Shown piece by piece: positions 1 through 10,265 of a stretch of 64,000 nt of DNA; positions within the stretch are counted from its first letter, which is position 1, and every line of letters starts with the position of its first letter. A model generated the notes under the pieces. That model searched no databases and was not told where the DNA came from. It was given only the letters and a program-made list of their open reading frames with translations. The position numbers were made by a program, and so were the translations under genes. The stretch comes from Kribbella capetownensis. Lineage in GTDB: Bacteria > Actinomycetota > Actinomycetes > Propionibacteriales > Kribbellaceae. The DNA lies in contig NZ_SJKD01000003.1 in assembly GCF_004331485.1 (NCBI RefSeq), positions 372,001 through 436,000 of the forward strand, given 5' to 3'.

Positions 1-3000
1 AACTCGGGCTTGCCGGAGAACCGTTCGCGCAGTACCGGGTTCTGCGTCGCGACGCCCACCGGGCAGGTGTCGAGGTGGCAGACCCGCATCATGATGCAGC
101 CCGACACCACCAGCGGCGCGGTGGCGAAGCCGTACTCCTCGGCGCCGAGGAGCGCCGCGACGACCACGTCCCGCCCGGTCTTCAACTGCCCATCGGTCTG
201 TACGACGATCCGGTCGCGCAACCCGTTGAGCAGCAGGGTCTGCTGGGTCTCGGCCAGGCCGAGCTCCCACGGACCGCCCGCATGCTTCAGCGACGTCAGC
301 GGAGCCGCACCCGTGCCGCCGTCGTGACCGGAGATCAGTACGACGTCCGCGTGCGCCTTGCTGACACCCGCGGCGATCGTGCCGACGCCGACCTCGGAGA
401 CCAGCTTCACGTGAATGCGCGCTGCGGGGTTGGCGTTCTTCAGGTCGTGGATCAGCTGGGCCAGATCCTCGATCGAGTAGATGTCGTGGTGCGGCGGCGG
501 CGAGATCAGGCCGACGCCCGGCGTCGAGTGCCGGGTGCTGGCCACCCACGGGTAGACCTTGTTGCCGGGCAGCTGACCGCCCTCGCCCGGCTTGGCCCCC
601 TGCGCCATCTTGATCTGGATGTCGTCGGAGTTCGTCAGGTACTCCGCGGTCACGCCGAACCGGCCGGACGCGACCTGCTTGATCGAGCTCCGCCGGGACG
701 GGTCGTGCAGGCGGTCGGAGTCCTCGCCGCCCTCACCGGTGTTCGACTTGCCGCCGAGCTGATTCATCGCGATCGCGAGCGTGGTGTGCGCCTCGGCGCT
801 GATCGAGCCGTAGCTCATCGCACCGGTGGAGAACCGCTTGACGATCGCGCTGACCGGCTCGACCTCCTCGACCGGGATCGGCTCGCGGTCGGAGTTGAAC
901 CCGAACAGGCCGCGCAAGGTCATCAGCCGCTCGGACTGCTCGTCCACACGGGCCGTGTACTGCTTGAAGATGTCGTAGCGCCCGGTCCGGGTGCTGTGCT
1001 GCAGCCGGAACACTGTGTCCGGGTCGAACAGGTGCGGCTCACCCTCACGCCGCCACTGGTACTCGCCGCCGATCTCCAGCTTGCGGTGCGCCGGCAGGAT
1101 GCCGTCGGCTGGGTACGCGCGCAGGTGTCGCCGGAGTACCTCCTCGGCGATCGTGTCCAGGCCGACGCCGCCGAGCTTGGACGACGTACCGGTGAAGTAG
1201 GTGTCGACCAGGTCGGGCGCGAGGCCGTTGGCCTCGAAGATCTGGGCACCCGTGTACGACGCCACCGTGCTGACGCCCATCTTCGACATGACCTTGAGGA
1301 CGCCCTTGCCGAGGGACTTCACCACGTTGCGCACGGCCTGCTCGGGCTCGACGCCCGGCAGGTAGGTGCCGCGGCGGCAGAGGTCCTCGACCGACTCCAG
1401 CGCGAGGTACGGGTTGATGGCGGCAGCGCCGTACCCCATCAGCAGGGCCACGTGGTGGACCTCGCGGACGTCGCCGGCCTCGACCACGAGGCCGACCTGC
1501 GTACGGGTCTTCTCCCGGACCAGGTGGTGGTGGACCGCGGCGGTCAGCAGCAGCGACGGGATCGGCGCGCTGTCCGCGTTCGAATGGCGGTCGGACAGCA
1601 CCAGAATGCGGGCGCCGTCCTTGATCGCGGCGTCGGCCTCGGCGCAGATCTCCTCGAGCCGCGCCTTCAGCGCGTCTCCCCCGCCTTCGACGTCGAACAC
1701 GCCGCGCAGGACCGTCGTGGCCAGGCCTGGCATGTCGCCGTCGAGGTTGATGTGGCGAAGCTTGGCCAGCTCGTCGTTCGTGATCACCGGGAACGGGATC
1801 ACGACCTGCCGGCAGGACGCCGGGCTCGGGCTGAGCAGGTTCGCCTCCGGGCCGAGCGACGACGACAGCGAGGTGACGAGCTCCTCGCGGATCGCGTCCA
1901 GCGGTGGGTTGGTGACCTGCGCGAACAGTTGCGCGAAGTAGTCGAACAGCAGCCGCGGCCGGTCGCTCAGGACCGCGATCGGCGTGTCGGTGCCCATCGA
2001 GCCGATCGGCTCCGCAGCGGCCCTGGCCATCGGGGTGAGGATGACCCGCAGTTCCTCCTCCGTGTACCCGAACACCTGCTGGCGACGGGTCACCGACGCG
2101 TGGCTGTGCACGACGTGCTCACGCTCGTGCAGGTCCTCGAACCGGATCAGGCCGGCGTGCAGCCATTCGTCGTACGGGTGCTCGGTGGCGAGCGCGTTCT
2201 TCACCTCGGAGTCGGTGATGATCCGGTGCGCCTCGACGTCGACCAGGAAGATCCGGCCCGGCTCGAGCCGGCCCTTCTCGGTGACGGTGGCCGGGTCGAT
2301 GTCGAGTACGCCGGCCTCGGACGCCAGGACGACGAGTCCGTCCTCGGTGACCCAGTAGCGGGAGGGACGCAGGCCGTTGCGGTCCAGCACCGCGCCGACC
2401 TTGCTGCCGTCGGAGAAGACCACCGACGCCGGGCCGTCCCACGGCTCCATCAGCGTCGAGTGGAACTCGTAGAACGCCCGCCGCGCCGGGTCCATCGTGG
2501 TCGCGTTCTCCCACGCCTCCGGGATCATCATCAAGATGGCGTGCGGCAGCGACCGGCCGCCCAGGTGCAGCAGCTCGAGCACCTCGTCGAACGACGCCGA
2601 GTCCGAGGCGGACGGCGTACAGATCGGGTAGAGCTGCTCGAGGTCGCCGGGGATCAGGTCGCTGGCGAGCAGGGCCTCGCGAGCCCGCATCCAGTTGCGG
2701 TTGCCCTGGACGGTGTTGATCTCGCCGTTGTGCGCGATGTAGCGGTACGGGTGGGCCAGCGGCCAGGACGGGAACGTGTTCGTCGAGAACCGTGAGTGCA
2801 CGACGCCGATCGCGGAGGCGAGGTCGGGGTCGGTCAGCTCGGGGAAGAACTTGTCCAGCTGGTCGGTGGTCAGCATCCCCTTGTAGGTGATGGTCCGGCC
2901 GGACAGCGACGGGAAGTAGGTCTCGGTCTCCTTCTCGGCCCGCTTCCGCAACCGGAACGCCATCCGCTCCAGCGCCAGTCCGAGCACCCGGCCGGCCCGC

Positions 3001-3458
3001 GCGGCCACGAACAGCTGCTTGAACGTCGGCATCACCGAGCGAGCGGTGGCACCCAGCAGGTCCGGGGAGGTCGGCACGTCGCGCCAGCCCAGGACGGTCA
3101 GCTTCTCCTCGGCGGCGAGCTCCTCGATCCGCGCGATCGCCTTCGCGGCGTCGTCGGCATCGGTCGGGAGGAACGCGATTCCGGTGGCGTAGCTGCGCGG
3201 TACCGGCAGCTCGAAGTCGCACACCTTGCGATAGAAGGTGTCAGGGATCTGGAGCAGGATGCCGGCACCGTCGCCGGAGTCCGGTTCGGCACCGGAGGCG
3301 CCACGGTGCTCGAGGTTGCGCAGGGCGGTCAAGGCCTTGGCCACGATGTCGTGGCTGGGTTCACCGGTCAGGGTGGCGACGAAGGCGACACCACAAGCGT
3401 CGTGCTCGTGGGCTCCGTCGTACAGTCCCTCGCTCGGGAAGGGGGCGCGACCAAACAT
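1..3458 (-). CDS. gltB: Glutamate synthase (NADPH) large subunit, 3' end cut by window
   Basis: Makes glutamate from 2-oxoglutarate and glutamine in the cytoplasm, with the small subunit GltD. The frame runs from ATG at 3458 (GGGAG ribosome site 7 nt upstream) to the window edge, giving 1152 codons of about 1500. A 21-residue propeptide precedes the N-terminal nucleophile, Cys22 ([16 protein letters not shown]), of the class II glutaminase domain. Farther on are the FMN/2-oxoglutarate synthase motifs [11 protein letters not shown] and [17 protein letters not shown]. The three-cysteine Fe-S signature ([17 protein letters not shown]-x5-C-x4-C) lies just before the edge. It is missing only the C-terminal GXGXG beta-helix domain. 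gltD would be expected just beyond position 1. A long open frame on the opposite strand here is a GC-rich shadow. Confidence 0.97.
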   Translation of the reverse strand, partial: MFGRAPFPSEGLYDGAHEHDACGVAFVATLTGEPSHDIVAKALTALRNLEHRGASGAEPDSGDGAGILLQIPDTFYRKVCDFELPVPRSYATGIAFLPTDADDAAKAIARIEELAAEEKLTVLGWRDVPTSPDLLGATARSVMPTFKQLFVAARAGRVLGLALERMAFRLRKRAEKETETYFPSLSGRTITYKGMLTTDQLDKFFPELTDPDLASAIGVVHSRFSTNTFPSWPLAHPYRYIAHNGEINTVQGNRNWMRAREALLASDLIPGDLEQLYPICTPSASDSASFDEVLELLHLGGRSLPHAILMMIPEAWENATTMDPARRAFYEFHSTLMEPWDGPASVVFSDGSKVGAVLDRNGLRPSRYWVTEDGLVVLASEAGVLDIDPATVTEKGRLEPGRIFLVDVEAHRIITDSEVKNALATEHPYDEWLHAGLIRFEDLHEREHVVHSHASVTRRQQVFGYTEEELRVILTPMARAAAEPIGSMGTDTPIAVLSDRPRLLFDYFAQLFAQVTNPPLDAIREELVTSLSSSLGPEANLLSPSPASCRQVVIPFPVITNDELAKLRHINLDGDMPGLATTVLRGVFDVEGGGDALKARLEEICAEADAAIKDGARILVLSDRHSNADSAPIPSLLLTAAVHHHLVREKTRTQVGLVVEAGDVREVHHVALLMGYGAAAINPYLALESVEDLCRRGTYLPGVEPEQAVRNVVKSLGKGVLKVMSKMGVSTVASYTGAQIFEANGLAPDLVDTYFTGTSSKLGGVGLDTIAEEVLRRHLRAYPADGILPAHRKLEIGGEYQWRREGEPHLFDPDTVFRLQHSTRTGRYDIFKQYTARVDEQSERLMTLRGLFGFNSDREPIPVEEVEPVSAIVKRFSTGAMSYGSISAEAHTTLAIAMNQLGGKSNTGEGGEDSDRLHDPSRRSSIKQVASGRFGVTAEYLTNSDDIQIKMAQGAKPGEGGQLPGNKVYPWVASTRHSTPGVGLISPPPHHDIYSIEDLAQLIHDLKNANPAARIHVKLVSEVGVGTIAAGVSKAHADVVLISGHDGGTGAAPLTSLKHAGGPWELGLAETQQTLLLNGLRDRIVVQTDGQLKTGRDVVVAALLGAEEYGFATAPLVVSGCIMMRVCHLDTCPVGVATQNPVLRERFSGKPE

Positions 3459-3667
3459 TCAGGGGCTCCCGTCGTCCTACGGTCAACAACTGGCCGCGGG
3501 ACAACATTGGCCCAAGCCGGGTGTCCCGAGACTACCTCATGACGCCCGACAGATGGACAGCCGTTCCACCGTCACCACGCCCTACTAACCCACAGTAAGC
3601 AAGTGCTCACTCCTAGCCCCAATCTTCCCAGTAAGCCCTGCTCAGAACCACCCACGGCACCGGAGAT

Positions 3668-4873
3668 TCATCTGCCCCGAACGGCCGGTCCTGATGTCGT
3701 CGCGGCGGCGCCTGCTGCGATCAGGCAGACAGCCCCACAGCCGAGGAAGATCGCGCCGGCTCCCCACGCAGCGGCAGCCAAGCCGGTCAAGGGGTAAAGC
3801 AGCGGGCTCAGGCCGACCGTCGCGACTGCCGTCACCGAGCTCACCCGGCCGAGATAGCGGGCGTCGGTCCGGCGTTGCAGCAACGCGTTGGCGACTCCCA
3901 TCGAGACGCCGCTGATCGCCCCGAGCGCTGCCGCCACCACGACGACCGCCACCGCCGCGGACACCTGGCCGACGGCCGCAACCAGCACAGCGGTCAGCAG
4001 CAGCGACGTCGCCAGTGTCACGTCGGCCCGAGGGATCCGGCGCGCGAGCGTCAGCAGTACGCCGGCCACAGCTCCCCCGATACTGAACACACTCAACGCC
4101 CAGCCCAGCACCCCGGCACTCCAGTTCCGCTCGCCGACGAGCAGGACGAGGCCGATCCCCACTGGTCCGCTGAAGCACAGCTCGCTCAACCCGATCACCA
4201 CGACCAGTCTGCTCAGGTGCTTGTTGCGACGCAGATAACTCAGCCCGGCACGTACTCCGTCGTCGGCCGGATCCCCTTGCGCAACAAGCGGTTTGACCCG
4301 TACGCCGATCAGCAGCACCACCGACAGCCCGAACAGCGACCCGGCCACTGCGAACCCACCTGCCGCCCCACTCGCCGTGAGGACGACCGCGGCGATCAGC
4401 GGTCCGGCCGCGTTGCTGATCCGCACGGCCAGCGTCCGCAGCCCCTGGACCCGCGCGAGTTCCTCCGGCTCGGCAATCCTCGGCGGCAGCGCCCCGACAG
4501 CCGGCATGAACAGAGCGTCGACCACGCCGAACACCAGCGCCAGACCGAAGAGCAGCCAGAGCCGCGTGCCGGCCGCGAACACCGCAACGGCCACCGACAG
4601 CACGAGCAGGCAGCGGACGAGGTCACTGGCGATCACGATGCGCCGTGGTCCGAACCTGTCCGCGACGACACCGCCGACCAGCATCAGCACGGCCCGCGGC
4701 ACAGCTCCGACCGCGAGCACCGCACCGACCTCAGCAGCACCGGCGCTTCGGGTGACCGCCCAGGCCAGCACCAGGAAGTAGACGACGTCGCCAGCCACCG
4801 ACGCCGTGTAGCCACCCGCCCATCGCAGTACGTTCGGGTCGCGGTAGGCGGCCTTGGGCGTACTAAGCGCCAT
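3668..4873 (-). CDS. MFS transporter (putative exporter)
   Basis: A 401-residue integral membrane protein of the major facilitator superfamily. It has about 12 hydrophobic segments and the loop 2-3 signature GGVVADRFGPRR near residue 70. It begins MALSTPKAAYRDPNVLRW, typical of the MFS_3 (enterobactin-exporter-like) group. Its start overlaps the end of the upstream ArsR-type regulator by 11 bp, so the two are co-transcribed and probably translationally coupled. The substrate is unknown. Regulator-exporter pairs of this kind usually handle a drug or metabolite. The 209 bp between this gene and gltB hold no gene. Confidence 0.85.
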   Translation of the reverse strand: MALSTPKAAYRDPNVLRWAGGYTASVAGDVVYFLVLAWAVTRSAGAAEVGAVLAVGAVPRAVLMLVGGVVADRFGPRRIVIASDLVRCLLVLSVAVAVFAAGTRLWLLFGLALVFGVVDALFMPAVGALPPRIAEPEELARVQGLRTLAVRISNAAGPLIAAVVLTASGAAGGFAVAGSLFGLSVVLLIGVRVKPLVAQGDPADDGVRAGLSYLRRNKHLSRLVVVIGLSELCFSGPVGIGLVLLVGERNWSAGVLGWALSVFSIGGAVAGVLLTLARRIPRADVTLATSLLLTAVLVAAVGQVSAAVAVVVVAAALGAISGVSMGVANALLQRRTDARYLGRVSSVTAVATVGLSPLLYPLTGLAAAAWGAGAIFLGCGAVCLIAAGAAATTSGPAVRGR

Positions 4874-5402
4874 TGGCAGGCTCCTGCACCGGGAAGGCCT
4901 GCAGCTGCACGGAGATCGGTGTTCCGTCGTCGGAGCGGTGCCGGTCGAGCACAGCCTTCAGCTCACGCTTGACCTCCTCCAGCCCGGCCGGTTTCAGCCG
5001 CAGCGTGTAGTCACTGAACGTCGAGGCGGCCAGCCACTCGTCGGAGAGCAGGGCGACGTCGTCGGCGACCCGGCGCAGTTGATCGCTGTAGGCGAGCACC
5101 GCGGCCCGTACGTAGGCCCGATCGTCCTCCGCACCGGACGGATGGTGCACCGACACGGCCGTGCGCGCCCGCCACCAGCGGTCCCGCCGGTTGCCGCGCT
5201 CGACGTCCTCCTCGATCAGACCGCCCTCGCCCAGCCGCCGGAGGTGGTAGCTGGCCGCACCCGAGTCGATGGCGTACTGCGCCGCGAGCTGCCGCGCCGT
5301 CGCCGGGCCGTGCTGGCGCAGATGCCGGAGCAGCGTGAGCCTCATCGGGTGCGCCAGCACGCGCAAGGTGGCGGCGTCGAGCCGCAGTTCCTGGTCGGTC
5401 AC
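4863..5402 (-). CDS. ArsR-family winged-helix regulator
   Basis: 179 residues. The N-terminal half is an ArsR-type winged helix (LRVLAHPMRLTLLRHL, then ATARQLAAQ and SYHLRRLGEGGL as recognition region). The C-terminal half is a longer ligand or dimer region with no obvious metal-binding cysteines. It starts at GTG 5402. The nearest upstream ATG (5407) runs into a stop after two codons. A promoter-like TTGCGA-16-TATCCT places the predicted transcript start at or next to the GTG, so the mRNA may be leaderless. It lies directly before an MFS exporter (11 bp overlap) and behind a 32-bp palindrome, which suggests an autoregulated repressor of that exporter. Confidence 0.85.
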   Translation of the reverse strand: MTDQELRLDAATLRVLAHPMRLTLLRHLRQHGPATARQLAAQYAIDSGAASYHLRRLGEGGLIEEDVERGNRRDRWWRARTAVSVHHPSGAEDDRAYVRAAVLAYSDQLRRVADDVALLSDEWLAASTFSDYTLRLKPAGLEEVKRELKAVLDRHRSDDGTPISVQLQAFPVQEPANGA

Positions 5403-5418
5403 ACCATCCAGGATAAAT

Positions 5419-5450
5419 GCAGAAGAGTTCTTCGCAAAGACTTCTTCTGC
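5419..5450 (-). promoter_or_regulatory. Palindromic operator over the ArsR/MFS promoter
   Basis: A 32-bp hyphenated palindrome with perfect 8-bp outer arms (GCAGAAGA / TCTTCTGC) and further inner symmetry. By hand, 13 of 16 position pairs match. On the minus strand it covers the -35-like TTGCGA and most of the spacer. The -10-like TATCCT lies just downstream, so a bound dimer would block RNA polymerase. It is AT-rich against a GC-rich background. The site is inferred to be that of the adjacent ArsR protein. Confidence 0.6.
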
Positions 5451-5456
5451 TTTTGG

Positions 5457-6218
5457 CTACCGTGCTGACAGCCAGGCGGCGTGGAAGGCGGCGTACGACG
5501 GGAAGCGGGTGGTGGTGGCTTCCTGGAGGACGGCGTACTGGGCCGGTGGAGGGTCGGACAGGAAGACGAGGGCGGTGCGGGCCATGACGTAGGCCGTCGT
5601 GCGGGTGTCGATGGGGGCGTCCAGGGAGAGCTGTTCTGGGGCCATGAACCGGGTGGAGCCGAACATGCGGCCCATGTGATTGCGGTGCGGACCGCGGCGG
5701 TAGGTGTCGAGGTCCATCACCGTGAGTCGGCGGGTCGGGAAGTCGTACAGCATGGCGCTGTCGTAGAAATCGCCCTCCACCCAGTCGGCCGCGTCGAGAT
5801 CGGCGTGCAGGTCGTAGAGCGTGTCGAGCGCGGTCAGGATCTCGTCGACGGGCAGGGCGCGGAATCGTTCATGCGCTGCCGAGCGGATGCCGAGCAGTTC
5901 GCCGTCGCGCCAGTCGTAGACGAGCAGGGGGCCGCCCGGCGACTCGATCACCGCGTGCAGCGTCGGCAGGGCGGGGTGTACGACGGACTCCGCGAGCGCG
6001 ACGGCGTTCCGCAGTAGGGCGACGCGGCCGCCGAAGCCCAGGTACGGGTCGGTGTTCGCAGGGTCGCCCGCGGTCTTGACGAAGTACCGGGCGGCACCGG
6101 TCTGTACGCCGTACGAGACGTTGCCGGAATCCTGGGTGTCGGCGCCGAAGCGGGCGAAGATGGTGCCGAGGTGGTCGAGGTAGATGGACGGCTGGACATC
6201 GATCTCGCCGGGGAACAT
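5457..6218 (-). CDS. Protein-kinase-like protein
   Basis: 253 residues from ATG 6218. A longer in-frame extension exists but crosses the divergent acdS promoter, so it is not used. The fold resembles a serine/threonine kinase: [10 protein letters not shown] as the beta3 lysine region, [12 protein letters not shown] as a catalytic loop, [11 protein letters not shown] where DFG would be (DLD) and [12 protein letters not shown] as a clear activation-segment/APE motif. The usual catalytic-loop Asn is not evident. It may therefore be a weak or atypical kinase or a small-molecule phosphotransferase. It is transcribed divergently from acdS with 55 bp between them. Confidence 0.65.
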   Translation of the reverse strand: MFPGEIDVQPSIYLDHLGTIFARFGADTQDSGNVSYGVQTGAARYFVKTAGDPANTDPYLGFGGRVALLRNAVALAESVVHPALPTLHAVIESPGGPLLVYDWRDGELLGIRSAAHERFRALPVDEILTALDTLYDLHADLDAADWVEGDFYDSAMLYDFPTRRLTVMDLDTYRRGPHRNHMGRMFGSTRFMAPEQLSLDAPIDTRTTAYVMARTALVFLSDPPPAQYAVLQEATTTRFPSYAAFHAAWLSAR

Positions 6219-6273
6219 CTGGCCGACCCTAGTCACGGCGGCGGCGCCGGGCGATCGAGTTTCGGGAGGAACC

Positions 6274-7323
6274 ATGGCACTGTCCGATTTCCCACGGTAT
6301 CCGCTGCTGTTCGGGCCGAGCCCGGTGCATCCGCTCGACCGGCTGAGCACGTACCTCGGTGGGGCCCGGATCTGGGCGAAGCGGGAGGACTGCAACTCGG
6401 GACTCGCGTACGGCGGGAACAAGACGCGGAAGCTCGAGTACCTGCTGCCCGACGCGCTCGCGCAGGGTGCGGACACGCTGGTGTCGATCGGTGGATATCA
6501 GTCGAACCACACCCGGCAGGTGGCGGCGGTCGCGGCGAAGGCCGGCCTGAAAGCCGTGCTGGTGCAGGAGAACTGGGTCGACTGGCCGGACGCGCTGAAC
6601 GACCGGGTCGGCAACATCCTGCTGAGCCGGATCATGGGTGCCGAGGTCCGCCTCGACCCGGCCGGCTTCGGGATCGGCTTCAAGGACAGCTGGAAGGAAG
6701 CCCTCGCCGACGTCGAGGCCCGCGGAGGTACGCCGTACGCCATCCCCGCGGGTGCCTCGGACCACCCACTCGGCGGGCTCGGGTTCGCGGGCTGGGCCGG
6801 CGAGGTCGCACAGCAGGAGCTGCAACTCGGCGTGTTCTTCGACACGATCATCGTCTGCGCGGTCACCGGGTCGACGCAGGCCGGGATGATCGCCGGCTTC
6901 GCCGGGCAGGACCGGCCGCGGCGGGTGATCGGGATCGACGCGAGCGCGAAGCTGCAGGAGACCCACGACCAGGTCGCGCGGATCGCGCGGGCGACCGCCG
7001 AACTGATCCAGCTCGGCCGGGAGCTCCGCGACGACGAGATCACCGTGCTCGAGGGCTGGGCCGGTGACCTGTACGGCATCCCCGTGCAGTCGACGCTCCA
7101 CGCGATCCGCCTGACCGGGCAGCTCGAAGGGATGATCATCGACCCGGTCTACGAGGGCAAGTCGATGGCGGGCCTGATCGACCTGATCCGCGAGGGTGAG
7201 ATCAGCAAGGGCTCGAACGTCCTCTACGCCCACCTAGGCGGCCAGCCTGCCCTGAACGCCTACAGCGGGCTGTTCACGCATACTCAGCCGATGCCGGGTC
7301 CTACCAGCGTTCCGACGAAGTAG
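6274..7323 (+). CDS. acdS: 1-aminocyclopropane-1-carboxylate deaminase
   Basis: A PLP enzyme that cleaves ACC, the plant ethylene precursor, to 2-oxobutyrate and ammonia. 349 residues from ATG 6274 behind a strong GGGAGGA site. It is close to family length plus a short tail. The PLP lysine is K50 (GGNKTRK) and S77 lies in SNHTR. Glu294 (VYEGKSM) and Leu321 (YAHLGG) match the Glu295/Leu322 pair that separates true ACC deaminase from the related D-cysteine desulfhydrase. This supports the specific name. Its last 40 bp overlap the convergent VIT1-family gene. It is often a trait of plant- or soil-associated actinomycetes. Confidence 0.93.
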   Translation: MALSDFPRYPLLFGPSPVHPLDRLSTYLGGARIWAKREDCNSGLAYGGNKTRKLEYLLPDALAQGADTLVSIGGYQSNHTRQVAAVAAKAGLKAVLVQENWVDWPDALNDRVGNILLSRIMGAEVRLDPAGFGIGFKDSWKEALADVEARGGTPYAIPAGASDHPLGGLGFAGWAGEVAQQELQLGVFFDTIIVCAVTGSTQAGMIAGFAGQDRPRRVIGIDASAKLQETHDQVARIARATAELIQLGRELRDDEITVLEGWAGDLYGIPVQSTLHAIRLTGQLEGMIIDPVYEGKSMAGLIDLIREGEISKGSNVLYAHLGGQPALNAYSGLFTHTQPMPGPTSVPTK

Positions 7324-8009
7324 GTGAGGGCTGCAGCCAGGCCGCCGAGGAGCAGTTGGCGGAGGCCGGAGTACCACCACGACCTACTCGTGACGCGGGA
7401 GACGACAGCGCCACAGACGAAGAGCGCGGTGAGCGACATGATCAGTGCCGGTACGACGCTGCCGGCGCCGAGGAGGTACGGCAGGAGCGGGATGAACGCG
7501 CCGACCGCGAAGCAGACGAACGAGGACGCGGCCGCGACCACCGGGTTCGGCAGGTCGTGCGGGTCGATGCCGAGCTCCTCGCGGACGTGCTCCTCGAGGG
7601 CCTGGTCGGGGTCGGTGTGGAACTGCTTGGCGACCTTGCTGGCCAGGTCCGGGTCGAGGCCCTTGGCGCGATAGGTCTCGGCGAGCTCGATTTCCTCGTC
7701 GACCGGGTGGCGCTGGATCTCCTTGCGCTCCACCTCGATCTCGGCCCGGGCCAGCTCGCGCTGCGAGGCGACGGAGGTGTACTCCCCGGCCGCCATCGAG
7801 AACGCGCCCGCGGCAAGGCCCGCCAGCCCGGCCAGGACGATCACGTTCGAGCCGGACTCGGTCCCGCCGTCCATGCCGGCGATCAGGGCGAAGTTCGACA
7901 CCAGGCCGTCCATCGCCCCGAACACCGCCGGCCGCAGCCAGCCACCGTTCACATCACGATGAGTGTGATCTCCGTGATGCTCGGCAGAATCCTCAGGTAT
8001 GTCAGTCAC
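7284..8009 (-). CDS. VIT1/CCC1-family iron/manganese transporter
   Basis: 241 residues. The N-terminal membrane pair has the family motif [13 protein letters not shown], and a second helix carries [14 protein letters not shown] charged cytoplasmic segment (about residues 80-150, rich in Glu and His) corresponds to the metal-binding region of plant and yeast vacuolar iron transporters. Three more membrane helices follow. It probably moves Fe2+ or Mn2+ out of the cytosol. It overlaps lgt upstream by 8 bp, so it may be read through from lgt. It also overlaps the 3' end of the convergent acdS by 40 bp. Confidence 0.85.
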   Translation of the reverse strand: MTDIPEDSAEHHGDHTHRDVNGGWLRPAVFGAMDGLVSNFALIAGMDGGTESGSNVIVLAGLAGLAAGAFSMAAGEYTSVASQRELARAEIEVERKEIQRHPVDEEIELAETYRAKGLDPDLASKVAKQFHTDPDQALEEHVREELGIDPHDLPNPVVAAASSFVCFAVGAFIPLLPYLLGAGSVVPALIMSLTALFVCGAVVSRVTSRSWWYSGLRQLLLGGLAAALTYFVGTLVGPGIG

Positions 8010-8985
8010 GAGACCCGTCGGGATCGGAACCGTTGGTGCTGTTCGCCTCGACCTTGGGCTCAGCGTCTACCTTCGGATCGTCGTCAGGGCCGGTCTCGGT
8101 CTCGGGCGTCGCCTCGTCCTCGGTGGGCCGGCCGGCGGCGGGACCGCCGGAGATGTCCTCCTGGCCGGGCTGGAGCCGAGCGCTGACGATGAAGTAGACG
8201 ACGGCGATGACGAACAGGATCAACGACGTCCACACGTTCAGCCGCAGGCCGAGGAAGTGGTTGACGGTGTCGATCCGCAGGTTCTCGACCCAGGCGCGAC
8301 CGGCGGTGTAGCCGGCCACGTAGAGGGCGAACGCGCGGCCGTGGCCGAGCTTGAAGCGGCGGTCGACCAGGATCACCAGCGCCACCACACCGAGGTTCCA
8401 GATCGCTTCGTACAGGAACGTCGGGTGAAAGGTGGCGAAGTTCTGGTACCCCTCCGGCCGGTGCTCGGGCGAGATCTCCAGGCCCCACGGCTTGTCGGTC
8501 GGCTTGCCGAACAGTTCCTGGTTGAAGTAGTTCCCGAACCGGCCGAGGACCTGCGCCAGCGCGATCCCGGGCGCCATCGCGTCCGCGACCGCCAGGAACG
8601 GCACCTTGGCCCGCCGGCAGGCGATCCAGGCGCCGAGTGCGCCGAACCCGACCGCACCCCAGATGCCGAGCCCGCCGTGCCAGATCTTCAGCGCGTCGAT
8701 CGGGTGCCGGCCCTCGCCGAAGTACAGCTCGGCGTCGGTGATGACGTGGTAGATCCGGGCCCCGACCAAACCGAACGGGATGGCCCAGAACATGATGTCG
8801 GCCAGCACGGTGGGCGAGCCGCCGCGGGCGACCCAGCGCCGGCGGCCGAGCCAGTAGCCGATGAAGATGCCGGCCAGGATGCACAGCGCGTACGCGCGGA
8901 TCGGCAGGTCGAAGACGTGCCAGACACCCTGGCTCGGGCTGGGGATGAACGCCGGAACCATCACGGCGGGAATCAGACTAGACAT
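8002..8985 (-). CDS. lgt: Prolipoprotein diacylglyceryl transferase
   Basis: Transfers diacylglycerol from phosphatidylglycerol to the lipobox cysteine of pre-lipoproteins in the membrane. 327 residues with about seven hydrophobic segments. Lgt signatures seen are YWLGRRRW, the WHGGLGIWGAVGF region carrying the essential His, and GRFGNYFNQELFG. A hydrophilic acidic tail of about 60 residues follows the last helix (rich in Asp, Glu and Pro), as in many actinobacterial Lgts. It lies downstream of the trp and thiol-redox genes, a linkage known from other actinobacteria. Confidence 0.95.
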   Translation of the reverse strand: MSSLIPAVMVPAFIPSPSQGVWHVFDLPIRAYALCILAGIFIGYWLGRRRWVARGGSPTVLADIMFWAIPFGLVGARIYHVITDAELYFGEGRHPIDALKIWHGGLGIWGAVGFGALGAWIACRRAKVPFLAVADAMAPGIALAQVLGRFGNYFNQELFGKPTDKPWGLEISPEHRPEGYQNFATFHPTFLYEAIWNLGVVALVILVDRRFKLGHGRAFALYVAGYTAGRAWVENLRIDTVNHFLGLRLNVWTSLILFVIAVVYFIVSARLQPGQEDISGGPAAGRPTEDEATPETETGPDDDPKVDAEPKVEANSTNGSDPDGSRD

Positions 8986-9057
8986 GGCAAGTGGGAACGC
9001 TACTCGACCCGTCCCACCGCGACCAGAAACTCATGGTCACGATGGGGACTCGGTGCG

Positions 9058-9765
9058 TCAGCTCGCGATCGCGTCCACGGCCTTCTGCAGGCCTTCCGCG
9101 GTCAGTTGGTCGGCGTCGAGTTGCTTGTCGTTGACGTAGACGGTCGGCGTACCGGTCACGCCGCGGTCGTCCGACGCCTTGGAGACGGTGTCGAGCCAGC
9201 CGGCGTACGTGTTGTCCTGCACTGCCTGCTGGAACTTCGCGTCGCCGATGCCGAGCTGTTTGCCCAGCTCCATCAGCTGGTCGGTGGTCCAGGACTTGCT
9301 GAAGTCGCCGTACATCTCGTCGGCGAAGCTGAGTGCCTTGCCGTTCGCGGCCGCGGCGGCGAAGGCGTTGGCCAGCCGCGGCGAGGCGTCCGGGTTGACG
9401 AAGCCGAGCGGCCAGTAGGTCAGGGTGGCGGTGCCGTCCTGGACCAGCTTGTCGACGGTCGCGCCGGTCGCCTCCTCGAACTCCGCGCAGTGCGGGCAGC
9501 GGAAGTCGAGGTACAGGTCGATGTGCGCCTTCGCGCCGGCCTGGCCGACGGTGACACCTTTGCCGGCCTGGCCGGGGCCGGTGATCACGGTCGGCTCGGG
9601 CCGCCCGTTCGCGCTCACCTCGATCTTGGAGTGGCCGCGCCAGTACTGCACGCCGACGCCGGCCCCGAGGGCCAGCACCAGCACGATCACCACGATGATC
9701 CCGGGCGAGATCCGCCGCTTGGTCTGCTGCACCAGCGGATTCACGGGGGCTTTGGTCTTGCTCAC
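9058..9765 (-). CDS. Membrane-anchored DsbA/thioredoxin-like protein
   Basis: 235 residues. One membrane helix (about 22-42) anchors an extracytoplasmic thioredoxin-fold domain of the DsbA_2/Thioredoxin_4 type. The active site CPHC lies in DFRCPHCAEF and a cis-proline loop in GVTGTPTVYVN. It likely oxidises or isomerises disulfides in exported proteins. Its start overlaps the end of the MauE/DoxX gene by 4 bp (ATGA). MauE-type proteins are known partners that keep such thiol proteins in the correct redox state. Confidence 0.88.
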   Translation of the reverse strand: MSKTKAPVNPLVQQTKRRISPGIIVVIVLVLALGAGVGVQYWRGHSKIEVSANGRPEPTVITGPGQAGKGVTVGQAGAKAHIDLYLDFRCPHCAEFEEATGATVDKLVQDGTATLTYWPLGFVNPDASPRLANAFAAAAANGKALSFADEMYGDFSKSWTTDQLMELGKQLGIGDAKFQQAVQDNTYAGWLDTVSKASDDRGVTGTPTVYVNDKQLDADQLTAEGLQKAVDAIAS

Positions 9766-10265
9766 GACGCGGTGGCTCCTGTCCGGGCGGACGATTCGGT
9801 GGATGGGTCGGTCTCGAGGGCGTACTTACTCACAGGGTTCAGCCACAGCCAGGCCGCGAGCAGCAGCAGGCCGACGTCCCGCAGGATCTCCTGCAGGTAC
9901 TTCGTCTGGCTAGGGGCGATCTGTCCACCGCCGCCGAAGCAGCCGCAGTCGATCGCGAGGCCGCGCACCCAGGCGGACGAAACCGCGACGATGAACACGA
10001 TCATGAAAACACCTGCGGCCACGGCCGCGGCGCGGACACCGAAACCGACGATCAACAGCAACCCGATCGCGATCTCCAGGAACGGCAGCCCCCAGCCGAC
10101 CGGCGAGACCAGCCCGCTCGGCAGGATCTCGTACGCCCGGACCGCCTGCGCCGCGGTCTCCGGGTCGGTCACCTTCAGCGCACCCGCCACCAGCATCACC
10201 ACGCCCAGCACGAGCCGTGCCGCCAGGGAGACCCAGGGGAACCACGGCTGTCGCCACTTGCTCAC
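9762..10265 (-). CDS. MauE/DoxX-type membrane redox protein
   Basis: 167 residues with four hydrophobic segments. The Cys pair in DCGCFGG falls in the loop after the third segment. The MauE family supplies reducing or oxidising equivalents to periplasmic thioredoxin-like proteins, much as DsbB or VKOR does. Overlaps of 4 bp on both sides (SCO1 homologue upstream, DsbA-like protein downstream) make this one translationally coupled trio. Confidence 0.85.
   Translation of the reverse strand: MSKWRQPWFPWVSLAARLVLGVVMLVAGALKVTDPETAAQAVRAYEILPSGLVSPVGWGLPFLEIAIGLLLIVGFGVRAAAVAAGVFMIVFIVAVSSAWVRGLAIDCGCFGGGGQIAPSQTKYLQEILRDVGLLLLAAWLWLNPVSKYALETDPSTESSARTGATAS

Noticed and set aside
75..2795. A 906-residue open frame on the + strand
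   Set aside because: It is the antisense of gltB, has biased Arg/Val/Asp composition and no recognisable domain; GC-rich third positions keep the opposite frame open.
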